The notes: generated by a model not told the origin, from the letters alone. Shown: positions 1 to 9,003, counted from the first letter of the stretch. The stretch is DNA of 14,751 nucleotides from CAYQUC01 sp964514215 (GCA_964514215.1 CAZEPW010000073.1:1-14751), one strand, 5' to 3'. Made by a program: numbers and translations.

Positions 1-28
1 AAAGCGAACCTCAGATGAGGTTCGCTTT
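1..28 (-). terminator. Probable intrinsic terminator of the pnp operon
   Basis: The arms AAAGCGAACCTC and GAGGTTCGCTTT are perfect reverse complements (12 bp) around a 4-base loop. The stem ends in an A/T run on both sides, so it could work in either direction. It lies about 75 bases beyond the pnp stop codon. The window edge cuts off any further T-tract, so its strength cannot be judged. Confidence 0.7.
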
Positions 29-54
29 ATGATTTACAACTATGGGACAGCAGT

Positions 55-74
55 GGGTCAACAGACCCTTTTTT
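55..74 (+). terminator. Possible weak plus-strand terminator
   Basis: GGGTC, a 4-base loop and GACCC are followed at once by six T residues on the plus strand. The stem is only 5 bp. It has the polarity to stop plus-strand transcription running toward pnp from a gene outside the window. No such gene is visible here, so the call is tentative. Confidence 0.3.
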
Positions 75-104
75 ACAATGAAAAATATTACAGGAATATT
101 TTTG

Positions 105-2204
105 CTAACTAGCGGTTACTGCAGCAGCGTCAGCCGCTACGGCTTTCATGCTTAATCGGATGCGTCCTTGTTTATCAATTTCAAGAACTTTTACCTTTAC
201 CATTTCGCCTTCAGTGAGTTTATCGCTAACATTTTCAACGCGTTCTTCACTGATTTGAGAGACATGGACTAAGCCATCTTTACCGGGTAGTATTGTTACA
301 AATGCACCAAAGTCCATTAGTTTTACAACTTTACCTTCATAAATGGTACCAACTTCAACATCAGCGGTAAGCTGTTCAATTTGTTTACGCGCTTCATCAC
401 CTGCTGCACGATCAACTGATGCAATTTTAACGATACCATCATCAGAAATATCAATGCTAGCACCGGTTGTTTCAGTGATTGAACGGATCGTTGCACCACC
501 TTTTCCGATGACATCACGAATTTTATCAGGATTAATTTTAATCGTGGTATAACGTGGCGCAAATTCTGATACTTCATTGCGTGGTTTATCAATAACCGCA
601 TTCATGATAGATAAAATATGCAAGCGCCCTTCTTTAGCTTGTTCTAAAGCGGCTTCCATTATATCTTTTGTTATTCCGTCAATTTTAATATCCATTTGCA
701 AGGCGGTAATGCCTTTTTCTGAACCGGCAACTTTAAAGTCCATATCACCTAAGTGATCTTCATCACCAAGAATATCAGATAACACTGCAAATTTATCGCC
801 TTCTTTAATTAGTCCCATTGCAATACCAGCAACAGGTGCAATCAATGGCACACCTGCATCCATCATGGACAAGCTTGAACCACAAACAGATGCCATCGAT
901 GACGAGCCATTTGATTCTGTGATTTCAGATACAACACGAAGTGAATAAGGATATTCTTCAAAATCTGGCATCACACCAGCAACACCACGCTTAGCCAATT
1001 TACCATGTCCAATTTCACGACGTTTTGGTCGACCTACCATGCCTGTTTCACCAACACAGTATGGTGGGAAATTATAATTAAGCATGAATGGTTCGCGATA
1101 TGAACCTTCTAATGCATCAATTATTTGAGAGTCACGCTCAGTCCCTAACGTTGTAACAACAATTGCTTGTGTTTCACCACGGGTAAATAATGCAGAACCA
1201 TGCGTTCTGGGTAAGACACCAACTTTAACCGTGATAGGACGAACAGTACGCGTATCACGTCCATCAATACGCGGCTCACCATTAATAATTTGACTACGTA
1301 CAATTTTCTTTTCTAAAGACTCAATTGTTTCACTAACATCTTCACGAGCATATTTCTCATCAACAGTTAAACTGTCTTTAAGCGCAGTTCGAATTTCTGT
1401 TAACTTTGTGTAACGCGGTAACTTTTCGCTAATTTTATAAGCATTAGCTAAATCATCAGCAGCCGCTTTTGATACTGCCTCAGTTAATGAACTATCTTCA
1501 GCTTTTGGTACGAATACTTTACGTTCGACACCAACTTTCTCTGCTAATGATTCTATTCCTTTAATAACGTCTTGGAATTGTTCATGGCCATACATAACTG
1601 CGCCTAACATAACTTCTTCTGATAGCTGTTTAGCTTCTGACTCAACCATTAATACTGCACCAGTGGTACCAGCAACAACTAAATCTAAATCAGATTCTTT
1701 AAGTGTTTCTTTTGAAGGATTTAAAATGTATTTATTGTCGATGTAGCCGACTCGAGCTGCCGCAATAGCAGAAGTAAATGGCGCGCCACTAATACTCAGC
1801 GCTGCAGATGCACCTATCATTGCGACTATATCAGCAGGAACATCAACATCTAATGAGATTACAGTTGCAATCAGTTGAATTTCGTTGGTGTAACCTTCAG
1901 GAAATAATGGACGTATCGGACGATCAATCAATCGACAGACTAATGTTTCATTATCAGACTGGCCTTCCCGCTTTAAAAAACCACCCGGTATTTTACCAGC
2001 AGCATAAGTTCGCTCTTGGTAATTGACAGTCATCGGAAAGAAATCTCGACCCTCAACTTCTTCATCTTTTACAACAGCAGTGACTAATACTACTGTGTCA
2101 CCCAAACTACACATCACGGCACCGGATGCCTGACGTGCTACTTCACCGGTTTCTAATTTTAAAGTACGGCCACCGTACGGAACTTCAACTGTTACAGGAG
2201 TCAT
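105..2204 (-). CDS. pnp: Polyribonucleotide nucleotidyltransferase (PNPase)
   Basis: This 699-residue protein is a phosphorolytic 3'-to-5' exoribonuclease that degrades mRNA to nucleoside diphosphates, usually as a trimer and often within the degradosome. It has the full family layout: a first RNase PH domain (about 13-143), a helical linker, a second RNase PH domain (about 325-545), a KH domain (about 553-612, loop VIGKGG at 565-570) and an S1 domain (about 616-690). D483, D489 and K491 lie in the GDEDHLGDMDFK block, which matches the known active site (E. coli D486, D492, K494). The length is close to the E. coli enzyme (711). The ATG at 2204 is preceded by AAGG with a 7-base spacing. The gene follows rpsO by only 24 bases, so it is probably co-transcribed with it. 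The gap has no room for the long RNase III-cleaved leader hairpin used for E. coli pnp autoregulation. Confidence 0.98.
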   Translation of the reverse strand: MTPVTVEVPYGGRTLKLETGEVARQASGAVMCSLGDTVVLVTAVVKDEEVEGRDFFPMTVNYQERTYAAGKIPGGFLKREGQSDNETLVCRLIDRPIRPLFPEGYTNEIQLIATVISLDVDVPADIVAMIGASAALSISGAPFTSAIAAARVGYIDNKYILNPSKETLKESDLDLVVAGTTGAVLMVESEAKQLSEEVMLGAVMYGHEQFQDVIKGIESLAEKVGVERKVFVPKAEDSSLTEAVSKAAADDLANAYKISEKLPRYTKLTEIRTALKDSLTVDEKYAREDVSETIESLEKKIVRSQIINGEPRIDGRDTRTVRPITVKVGVLPRTHGSALFTRGETQAIVVTTLGTERDSQIIDALEGSYREPFMLNYNFPPYCVGETGMVGRPKRREIGHGKLAKRGVAGVMPDFEEYPYSLRVVSEITESNGSSSMASVCGSSLSMMDAGVPLIAPVAGIAMGLIKEGDKFAVLSDILGDEDHLGDMDFKVAGSEKGITALQMDIKIDGITKDIMEAALEQAKEGRLHILSIMNAVIDKPRNEVSEFAPRYTTIKINPDKIRDVIGKGGATIRSITETTGASIDISDDGIVKIASVDRAAGDEARKQIEQLTADVEVGTIYEGKVVKLMDFGAFVTILPGKDGLVHVSQISEERVENVSDKLTEGEMVKVKVLEIDKQGRIRLSMKAVAADAAAVTAS

Positions 2205-2228
2205 GTAATTACCTTAATGTAAGTAAAT

Positions 2229-2498
2229 TTATTTACGCAAACCAAGACGTGAAATTAAATCACGGTATCGTTCGACATTTTTATTCTTTAAATAATCGAG
2301 CAATTTACGACGTTGGCTAACCATACGTAATAAACCACGACGCGAATGATGATCATGGATGTGTTCTTTAAAATGACCGGATAAACCTTCTATCTGTGCA
2401 GACAGTAATGCAACTTGCACTTCTGGTGAGCCTGTATCGCCCTCACCCTGTTTATAATCACTGACGATTGTTGCCTTTTGTTCGGCGTTTAATGACAT
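2229..2498 (-). CDS. rpsO: 30S ribosomal protein S15
   Basis: The 89-residue protein is the standard S15 length. S15 binds the central domain of 16S rRNA as an early assembly protein and contributes to a bridge with the 50S subunit. Family hallmarks are GDTGSPEVQ (20-28), the histidine-rich HDHHSRRGLL segment and the basic C-terminal helix ending in LGLRK. The frame stays open for ten codons further upstream. The start chosen is the ATG at 2498, because AGGAG sits 6 bases before it and the product then begins MSLNAEQK, as in homologues. The gene lies 24 bases before pnp. Its upstream gap of 180 bases carries a candidate promoter. Confidence 0.97.
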   Translation of the reverse strand: MSLNAEQKATIVSDYKQGEGDTGSPEVQVALLSAQIEGLSGHFKEHIHDHHSRRGLLRMVSQRRKLLDYLKNKNVERYRDLISRLGLRK

Positions 2499-2554
2499 TT
2501 TTGACTCCTGTAACATATATAAATACAATAACTTAGACCTAAATTAAGGCCGCT

Positions 2555-2584
2555 ATTTTAACCGCCCGATGGTGTTCAGGACAA
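2555..2584 (-). promoter_or_regulatory. Candidate sigma-70 promoter for rpsO-pnp
   Basis: On the minus strand, TTGTCC (-35) and TAAAAT (-10) are separated by 18 bases. They match the consensus at 4 and 5 of 6 positions. The expected start near 2547 gives a leader of about 50 bases before the rpsO ATG. An own promoter at this place is known in E. coli, where rpsO has one inside the larger operon. No convincing terminator was seen after truB, so read-through from upstream remains likely. Confidence 0.4.
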
Positions 2585-2678
2585 GTTAAATACACTTATT
2601 TATCCATAAATATACTAATTTTGGCTAAAATCGAGCTAAACAAGCTAATTTCAACACTATATGTATATTTATTAAAAA

Positions 2679-3590
2679 TTAATCGTTAATTAACCTTTTA
2701 GGCGCAACCCGCCCATCATCTAATATATGGCCAATACCTAAAAAATGCTGTTCATTTTTCAGTCTAACCAAACCTTCGGTTGGCGCATTTGACACCAAAA
2801 CTGCCTGACCTTGTTTGACGTAATAAGCTGAATTTTCGGTTAAATTTACCACTGGAATATGCTGCAACGCTAATTCCATTGGCAACAACAAAGCATCCAA
2901 TTGTTCAATGCCATCAGCAGCACAAGATGCTAATGTTTCAAAACTAGATGTTTGTTCTAAATTAAACGGTCCAGTTTCGGTCCGTCTCAAACCTGCTAAG
3001 TGCGCACCACAACCTAATTCTTTGCCAATATCTTCACTCAAGGTTCGAATATACGTTCCTTTGGAACAAAACACATCCAAGTACAGGCAGTTATCTTCAA
3101 TCTTTGTTAGTTTTAATGAATGAATAACAATTCTGCGTGCGGTTCGCTCAATTTCAATTCCTTGTCGAGCAAGTTTATATAAAGGTTGTCCATCTTTTTT
3201 TAATGCTGAATGCATTGGGGGTATTTGATCAATGTCACCAGTAAATTTTTTTAATACCGTTTCTATTAAATCACGACTTAAATTGGGCACTGCTGACTGT
3301 TGAATAATTTCACCTTCTGAGTCAGCGGTGTTTGTGGTTATACCCAATTTACAAATCGCACTGTATTTTTTATCAGCATTTAACAAATAAGCCGACATTT
3401 TTGTTGCCTCACCCAAGCATATTGGCAATAAACCACTTGCCAGCGGATCCAAACTGCCAGTATGACCTGCCTTACGGGCATTAAATACACGCTTAACTTT
3501 TTGTAGTGCTGCATTAGAGGTCAGACCGACCGGTTTATCAAGCAGCAAAATACCATTGATTTCCCGACCCTGTTTATTTCTTCGTGACAT
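2679..3590 (-). CDS. truB: tRNA pseudouridine(55) synthase TruB
   Basis: TruB converts U55 in the T-loop of tRNAs to pseudouridine and also acts as a tRNA folding chaperone. The 303-residue product (E. coli 314) has the TruB-family catalytic block AGHTGSLDPLASG with D48 as the nucleophilic aspartate. It also has the Y76 region (KKYSA) and the TTNTADSEGE motif (85-94). The last 50 or so residues look like the PUA-type RNA-binding tail. The ATG at 3590 gives MSRRNKQGREINGILLLDKP, which aligns directly with the E. coli N-terminus. The ribosome site before it is weak, which suggests coupling to translation of rbfA, whose stop lies 26 bases upstream. Confidence 0.97.
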   Translation of the reverse strand: MSRRNKQGREINGILLLDKPVGLTSNAALQKVKRVFNARKAGHTGSLDPLASGLLPICLGEATKMSAYLLNADKKYSAICKLGITTNTADSEGEIIQQSAVPNLSRDLIETVLKKFTGDIDQIPPMHSALKKDGQPLYKLARQGIEIERTARRIVIHSLKLTKIEDNCLYLDVFCSKGTYIRTLSEDIGKELGCGAHLAGLRRTETGPFNLEQTSSFETLASCAADGIEQLDALLLPMELALQHIPVVNLTENSAYYVKQGQAVLVSNAPTEGLVRLKNEQHFLGIGHILDDGRVAPKRLIND

Positions 3591-3616
3591 AATATATTTA
3601 GAGAATAACCCGTGAA

Positions 3617-3979
3617 TTACTTTTTGTTATCATTATCAATGGCTTTATCGATTAAATCGGATAATTCACGTGCTTTAACAATTGTATCGTCATAAAAAAA
3701 ACGTAGCTCGGGTACTTTACGAAGCGTTAATTCTTTGGCTATTGCTCGACGAAGAAAACCAGACGCCTTGGTTAAAACATCGATAATAACTTCTGGAGTT
3801 TGATCCGTGTTTAAAGAGGATATATAAATCTTAGCAATAGATAAATCCTTTGAAACAGCAACATCTTGAACGGTAATGAAATTAATTCTGGGATCTTTAA
3901 TTTCGTTTTGAATTAACACCGCTATCTCTCTTTGAAGTTGCTGAGATAGACGGTGGGTACGAGTAAATTCTTTTGGCAT
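3617..3979 (-). CDS. rbfA: 30S ribosome-binding factor A
   Basis: RbfA binds immature 30S subunits near the 5' end of 16S rRNA and supports late maturation and cold adaptation. The 120-residue protein begins MPKEFTRTHRLSQQLQREIA and carries the family KDPR motif at 28-31 in a single KH-like fold. It ends in a lysine-rich tail (DNDNKK) and is somewhat shorter at the C-terminus than E. coli RbfA (133). It lies 18 bases after infB and 26 bases before truB. The sequence before the ATG lacks a strong Shine-Dalgarno match, so translational coupling to infB is plausible. Confidence 0.95.
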   Translation of the reverse strand: MPKEFTRTHRLSQQLQREIAVLIQNEIKDPRINFITVQDVAVSKDLSIAKIYISSLNTDQTPEVIIDVLTKASGFLRRAIAKELTLRKVPELRFFYDDTIVKARELSDLIDKAIDNDNKK

Positions 3980-3997
3980 AAATACTACAATAGTTTA

Positions 3998-6559
3998 TTA
4001 AAGAGTACGAGCCACTTCAGTGCGTTCAAATACTTCGATTTGATCACCAGGCCTAACATCATTGTAATTCTTTACGCCGATACCACATTCAGTGCCCTGT
4101 TTCACTTCATTAACATCATCTTTAAAACGACGTAACGATTCAAGTTCACCTTCATATATAACAACATTCTCTCGTAATACGCGAATAGGATTGCTACGTT
4201 TAACCGTGCCTTCAGTAATCATACAACCAGCAACAGCCCCTATCTTAGGCGCTTTAAATACGTCTCGAACTTCAGCCAAGCCAATAATTTCTTCACGAAT
4301 TTCAGGTGAAAGCAATCCGCCCATTGCGGCTTTAACGTCATCAATTAAATCATAAATAACACTGTAATAACGTAAATCAACGCCTTCTTCATCAATAACT
4401 CGTTTTGCTTTAGCATCAGCACGCACATTAAATCCAAACATTATCGCATTTGATGCCATTGCCAAATTGGCATCTGATTCTGTTAAACCACCAACACCAC
4501 TTGCCACAATATTGACTTTCACTTCTGAAGTCGATAATTTTGTTAAAGACTCACATATTGCTTCAGTTGAACCATTAACATCGGATTTAAGAACAACATT
4601 AAGCGTTTCAAGATTACCGGCTTCCATTTTAGAAAACATATTTTCTAATTTGGCTGCTTGTTGTCGCGCTAATTTAAGGTCACGCTTTTTACTTTGACGA
4701 AGACTGGTAATTTCACGAGCCTTACGTTCATTTGGTACCACAAGCGATTCATCACCCGCACTAGGAACACCCGATAAACCAAGAACTTCAACAGGAACAG
4801 AAGGACCAACCATATCTACCGATTGACCTTGATCATTAATCATCGCTCGAATTCGACCAAACTCTAAACCTGCAATTAATATATCGCCAATTTTTAAACA
4901 ACCCTTTTGAACAAGCACACTAGCAACTGAACCACGACCTTTATCTAAACGAGATTCAATGATGACACCATGGGCAGGGCCGTCTGATATTGCAGTTAAT
5001 TCCATTATTTCTGATTGCAATAAAATTGCATCCAATAAAGCATCGACACCTTCACCCGTTTTTGCAGAAACATGCACAAACGGAGTTTCGCCACCCCAAT
5101 CTTCAGGAATAACATCTTCTGAACCTAGCTCATTTTTAACCCGATCAGGATCTGCTTCTGGTTTATCAATTTTATTGACCGCGACTATTAAAGGCACATT
5201 AGCCGCTTTAGCATGTTGCACCGCTTCTTTCGTTTGAGGCATAACACCATCATCGGCCGCAACAACTAAAACAACAATATCAGTTGCATCTGCACCACGC
5301 GCACGCATAGCAGTAAACGCTTCATGTCCCGGTGTATCAAGAAATGTAATATTACCTTTATCGGTTTCTACATTATAAGCACCAATGTGTTGTGTTATAC
5401 CACCGGCTTCGCCATCTGCAACTTTTGCTTTTCGAATGTAATCCAGTAATGACGTTTTACCGTGATCAACATGTCCCATAATTGTAACAACGGGTGATCG
5501 CGATATAGACTCACCATCGGCTTGTTGAAGTTCGTTAAGTAAAGCATCTTCAACCGCATCATCATTCACCAAGTTTACTTGATGCCCCATTTCTTCTACC
5601 ACAATAACAGCTGTTTCTTGATCAAGAACTTGGTTGATTGTTACCATACTACCTAAGCCCATTAAAACTTTAATAACTTCAGCTGCTTTAACTGACATTT
5701 TCTGAGCTAGCTCACCTACAGTTATCGTTTCACCAAGATTAACTTGATGCACAATCGGAGCCGTGGGTTTGGTGAATCCATGTTCATCAGACGAAGCTGC
5801 TGTAACCGTTCGAGATTTTGATTTTTTACGACGCTTACCGGTTTTATCAGCGCTAACATGTAATTCGGCACGACCATAACGTGTGTTTTGATCACTTGCT
5901 TTATCTTTTTTACCTTTACGCTTTCTGGAATCCGTTGTCGTAGTAGTAACTTTTGTATCCTTAGCCTTAGTATCAGTAGTTGGTTTAGCGCCAGTTGTTT
6001 TAGCTTGTTTAGCAGCTTCTTCAACTGAGGCTTTTTCAGCAGCCGCTTTTTTGGCAAGTGCATCTTGATGTTTTTGCTCAAGCTCGTCTTGCTTACGTTT
6101 CTTTTCTGCGGCACGTTCTTGTGCGACTTTTTGGATTTCGAGTTCTTCTTGCTGTTTTGCCGCATCTAATGCTTCACGTTTAGCACGCTGTTCTTCAACT
6201 TTAACCGCTTCATCATCAACTATTGATTTACGTTTAACATAGGTACGTTTCTTACGAACTTCCACCGCCACTGATTTATTTTTGCCATGTGAACCTGACA
6301 CCTTTAATACACTGGTTGATTTGCGTCGTAGCGTAATTTTATTTACGTCACTATTGGAATTGGTAGCCAAATCAGCAACTTTATCTTCTTTTACAGGATG
6401 TTTAGAGCGCAGAAAATCTAATAAAGATGATTTATCTTTATCGCTTATCATAGCATCAGCGTCATTAAGATTAACGCCTGCTTCTTTTAACTGAACAAGC
6501 AATCGTTCTACATCGGTGCCAACAACATCAGCAAATTGTCTTACTGTAACATCTGCCAT
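3998..6559 (-). CDS. infB: Translation initiation factor IF-2
   Basis: IF-2 is the GTPase that brings initiator fMet-tRNA to the 30S subunit and promotes 50S joining. The 853-residue protein (E. coli 890) has an IF2_N domain at about 1-52, then a long charged, lysine- and alanine-rich linker (about 95-255) with coiled-coil-like KQQEELEIQKVAQERAAEKK. A second IF2_N-type segment follows at about 275-330. The G domain carries GHVDHGKT (362-369), DTPGH (408-412), NKID (462-465) and a SAKTGEG motif. Domains II, III and the tRNA-binding C-terminal domain follow. GGAG lies 11 bases before the ATG at 6559. Internal starts giving shorter isoforms, known in E. coli, cannot be decided here. The initiator tRNA that this factor binds is encoded just upstream of the operon. 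Confidence 0.98.
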   Translation of the reverse strand: MADVTVRQFADVVGTDVERLLVQLKEAGVNLNDADAMISDKDKSSLLDFLRSKHPVKEDKVADLATNSNSDVNKITLRRKSTSVLKVSGSHGKNKSVAVEVRKKRTYVKRKSIVDDEAVKVEEQRAKREALDAAKQQEELEIQKVAQERAAEKKRKQDELEQKHQDALAKKAAAEKASVEEAAKQAKTTGAKPTTDTKAKDTKVTTTTTDSRKRKGKKDKASDQNTRYGRAELHVSADKTGKRRKKSKSRTVTAASSDEHGFTKPTAPIVHQVNLGETITVGELAQKMSVKAAEVIKVLMGLGSMVTINQVLDQETAVIVVEEMGHQVNLVNDDAVEDALLNELQQADGESISRSPVVTIMGHVDHGKTSLLDYIRKAKVADGEAGGITQHIGAYNVETDKGNITFLDTPGHEAFTAMRARGADATDIVVLVVAADDGVMPQTKEAVQHAKAANVPLIVAVNKIDKPEADPDRVKNELGSEDVIPEDWGGETPFVHVSAKTGEGVDALLDAILLQSEIMELTAISDGPAHGVIIESRLDKGRGSVASVLVQKGCLKIGDILIAGLEFGRIRAMINDQGQSVDMVGPSVPVEVLGLSGVPSAGDESLVVPNERKAREITSLRQSKKRDLKLARQQAAKLENMFSKMEAGNLETLNVVLKSDVNGSTEAICESLTKLSTSEVKVNIVASGVGGLTESDANLAMASNAIMFGFNVRADAKAKRVIDEEGVDLRYYSVIYDLIDDVKAAMGGLLSPEIREEIIGLAEVRDVFKAPKIGAVAGCMITEGTVKRSNPIRVLRENVVIYEGELESLRRFKDDVNEVKQGTECGIGVKNYNDVRPGDQIEVFERTEVARTL

Positions 6560-6628
6560 TTATATATTTTCTCCAGACCAAAACATCATTGTTATATAAT
6601 TTTTAATTTCTAGTACTGTTATCCGAAT

Positions 6629-8173
6629 CTAATTTTCAGTTGACTCATCCGCAAACCATGGCTCACGTGCAGTCATAATCAACTTTGCGGCTTTTTCTGA
6701 ATCGAGCTCAGTTATATCTAATAACTCATCAACAGACTGTTCAGCCAAATCATCCATAGTAACAATACCATTTGCCGCTAATTTATACGCGAGAGCTTCA
6801 TCAATGCCTTCCATGTTCAATAAATCTTCAGCCGGCTCCGCATCTGTTTTCTCTTCTTCAGAAGCAATGGCTCGCGTTAATAACACATCTTTTGCGCGAC
6901 CTCGAAGTTCTTCGATCATATTCTCGTCAAATTCTTCAATTTCCATCATTTCAGCAATTGGAACATAAGCCACTTCTTCGATGCTAGTAAAACCTTCTTG
7001 CACTAAAATCACAGCAACTTCTTCATCAACATCTAAAGCATCCATAAACACTTTTTGACTCGCATCAGATTCAGCTTCCTGTTTTTCATCGGCATCATTT
7101 TCACTCATAACATTGAGTGACCAACCGGTTAATTCACTAGCCAGTTTAACATTTTGACCACCGCGACCAATTGCTTGTGATAACTGATCTTCAGCAACCG
7201 CAATGTTCATTGTATTTTTATCTTCATCAACAATAATTGAAGTAGCTTCTGCTGGAGACATTGCATTTATAACAAATTGAGCAGTATTATCATCCCACAA
7301 TACAATATCAATTCGCTCACCAGCTAATTCATTGGATACAGCTTGTACCCTTGAGCCACGCATACCAACGCAGGCACCAACAGGATCGATTCTATCTTCT
7401 GCAGTACGAACAGCAATTTTTGCACGACTACCTGGGTCGCGAGCAGCACCCATGATATCTATAATGCCTTCACCAATTTCAGGTACTTCAATTTTAAATA
7501 ATTCAATTAAAAAATGTGGATCGGTTCGACTAACAAATAACTGTGGCCCACGAGCTTCAGAATGAACATCTTTTAAATAACCACGAAGACGATCACCAGT
7601 ACGAATAGACTCACGAGGTATAACATCTTCTCGAGAAATCATTGCCTCAGCATTGTTACCTAAGTCCATGTAGATATTTCCACGCTCTACGCGTTTCACA
7701 ACCCCCATCACTAACTCACCAACACGCTCTTGATACGTTTCGACAACCTTAACTCTTTCAGCTTCTCGTACTTTTTGGACAATAACTTGTTTTGCGGTTT
7801 GCGCCGCAATTCGTCCAAAACCAACCGACTCAATTTCCTCTTCAGTGAAATCACCAATTTCAAGCTCGGGTTCATCAACTTGAACAGCACTAAGTGTGAT
7901 TTGTTGATCCAAATGTTCCATCTCATCATCAGCCACAACTTCCCAACGCCGGAACGTTTCATATGCGCCACTATCTCGATCAATATTGACCCGAACCAAA
8001 ACATCATTGGTATAACGTTTTTTAGTAGCGGTTGCTAAAGCAATCTCAATCGCTTCGAAGATGATACCTTTATCAACACTTTTTTCATTTGAAACAGCGT
8101 CAACAACAAGTAATATTTCTTTATTAATATCTTCTTGCTTACGAACGACTGTTTTTTTCTTTCTGGCGGCCAT
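6629..8173 (-). CDS. nusA: Transcription termination/antitermination protein NusA
   Basis: NusA binds RNA polymerase and nascent RNA. It modulates pausing, intrinsic termination and antitermination. The 514-residue protein has the NusA N-terminal domain (about 17-145), S1 (about 153-220), KH1 (around GACVGMRGSR, 267-276), KH2 (AIGRGGQNV, 334-342) and two C-terminal acidic repeats (about 373-435 and 447-504), as in gammaproteobacterial NusA. A GTG at 8182 is in frame. The ATG at 8173 is preferred because AGAG lies 8 bases upstream of it, while the GTG has no ribosome site. Compared with the common MNKEIL start, the protein carries an extra basic leader of about 16 residues (MAARKKKTVVRKQEDI). 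An ATT codon preceded by AAGAAG lies at the family-typical start, so a shorter form cannot be excluded. The gene sits 69 bases before infB and 56 bases after rimP. Confidence 0.96.
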   Translation of the reverse strand: MAARKKKTVVRKQEDINKEILLVVDAVSNEKSVDKGIIFEAIEIALATATKKRYTNDVLVRVNIDRDSGAYETFRRWEVVADDEMEHLDQQITLSAVQVDEPELEIGDFTEEEIESVGFGRIAAQTAKQVIVQKVREAERVKVVETYQERVGELVMGVVKRVERGNIYMDLGNNAEAMISREDVIPRESIRTGDRLRGYLKDVHSEARGPQLFVSRTDPHFLIELFKIEVPEIGEGIIDIMGAARDPGSRAKIAVRTAEDRIDPVGACVGMRGSRVQAVSNELAGERIDIVLWDDNTAQFVINAMSPAEATSIIVDEDKNTMNIAVAEDQLSQAIGRGGQNVKLASELTGWSLNVMSENDADEKQEAESDASQKVFMDALDVDEEVAVILVQEGFTSIEEVAYVPIAEMMEIEEFDENMIEELRGRAKDVLLTRAIASEEEKTDAEPAEDLLNMEGIDEALAYKLAANGIVTMDDLAEQSVDELLDITELDSEKAAKLIMTAREPWFADESTEN

Positions 8174-8229
8174 TATTTTCACTCTAAAGTAAGTAAATTA
8201 TTTATAAATTTCAGCTATCTAACTTTTAT

Positions 8230-8691
8230 CTAAGTTATTAAAGGAATTAAATTAGCTTTATCAACCTCGGTAATCTCAAAGCCAATCTCACTTTTAATGT
8301 CCTCACAAAATATAAAGATTTTTTGCCCATCAATATGGGTAATTTCACCTTTAAATTTCTTTTGATCTCCAACAGCTTCACGTAATTTCAACTTGATATT
8401 ACTACCGATAAACTGTTCATAGTGTTTCAATTTAAATAGTGGTCGATCTATCCCTGGTGAAGAAACTTCCAAGCTATACGAGCCTTTCAACGGTTCTTCC
8501 ACATCTAAAATACCACTAACTTGATGACTAACATTGCCACAGTCATCCGCATTAATTCCATTTGGACTATCAATAAATAAGCGTAAGATCGAATGCTTAC
8601 CTTGAGAATGATATTCAATTCCAAGCAACTCATAGCCAAGTGACTCAATAGCTGGTTCTAATAACTCAGTCATACCAACGGGTACACGCAC
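8230..8691 (-). CDS. rimP: Ribosome maturation factor RimP
   Basis: RimP assists early 30S assembly, acting near S12 and the central pseudoknot. The 153-residue protein (E. coli 150) has the conserved N-terminal core LESLGYELLGIEY-like segment (about 13-27), the DDC..VSHQVSGILDVEEP segment (49-67) and the hallmark LEVSSPGIDRPL (74-85). These are followed by the SH3-like C-terminal domain ending in DKANLIPLIT. The start chosen is GTG at 8691, since TGAGG lies 8 bases before it. An ATG at 8673 would remove six residues but has no such site. It is the first protein gene of the operon and is preceded by a candidate promoter at 8789-8817. Confidence 0.95.
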   Translation of the reverse strand: MRVPVGMTELLEPAIESLGYELLGIEYHSQGKHSILRLFIDSPNGINADDCGNVSHQVSGILDVEEPLKGSYSLEVSSPGIDRPLFKLKHYEQFIGSNIKLKLREAVGDQKKFKGEITHIDGQKIFIFCEDIKSEIGFEITEVDKANLIPLIT

Positions 8692-8788
8692 TCTAAAAAC
8701 CTCAATATATTTACACTAAGTAATTCTGTATTACCCAAAACGAAAAAATGAGCCACTGGCCCACTTCAAAACATCTACTAATTGAAAT

Positions 8789-8817
8789 ATTGTATCACCT
8801 TAGGTAAATTTAGCCAA
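8789..8817 (-). promoter_or_regulatory. Candidate sigma-70 promoter of the rimP-nusA-infB operon
   Basis: On the minus strand, TTGGCT and TACAAT are spaced by 17 bases, matching the consensus at 4 and 5 of 6 positions. Transcription would start near 8782 and leave a leader of about 90 bases before rimP. Because a terminator follows the tRNA gene at 8968-9003, the protein operon should need a promoter in this gap, and this is the best match I see. Confidence 0.45.
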
Positions 8818-8820
8818 ATT

Positions 8821-8847
8821 ATTGTATTAAATTCATATTAATACAAT
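8821..8847. repeat. Perfect 10-bp inverted repeat beside the rimP promoter
   Basis: ATTGTATTAA and TTAATACAAT are exact reverse complements around a 7-base spacer. The repeat ends 4 bases upstream of the candidate -35 box. It could be an operator or an upstream promoter element, or chance in AT-rich DNA. It is not a terminator on the minus strand, since no T-run follows it. Confidence 0.6.
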
Positions 8848-8967
8848 TTAAAATTTAAATAGCCTCTGAAATCAAAAAATTACAGCTCCTAAGTAATCAA
8901 AAATTATCAATATTGAGCTTAAAACCATATTGAGTAACTTCAAACCTTTATTTAATATTCATAGACG

Positions 8968-9003
8968 AAAAAAAAGGCCACAAATGAAAACGCTTGTAAC
9001 CTT
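8968..9003 (-). terminator. Intrinsic terminator downstream of tRNA-fMet
   Basis: Read on the minus strand, AAGGTTACAA pairs with TTGTGGCCTT over 10 bp, including two G-U pairs, around a loop of about 10 bases. A run of eight T residues that begins at the end of this arm follows. It lies about 37 bases after the tRNA 3' end and should separate the tRNA from the rimP operon. Confidence 0.7.

Noticed and set aside
1801..1815. TGCA-N2-TGCA inside pnp as a further regulator site
   Set aside because: The spacing is two, not three, and it lies within coding sequence. The same applies to the copy near 5284-5293 inside infB.
5722..6165. 147-codon minus-strand frame inside infB
   Set aside because: It lies in another frame of the IF-2 linker. 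Its lysine- and leucine-rich product follows from the repetitive linker codons, and it has no independent support.
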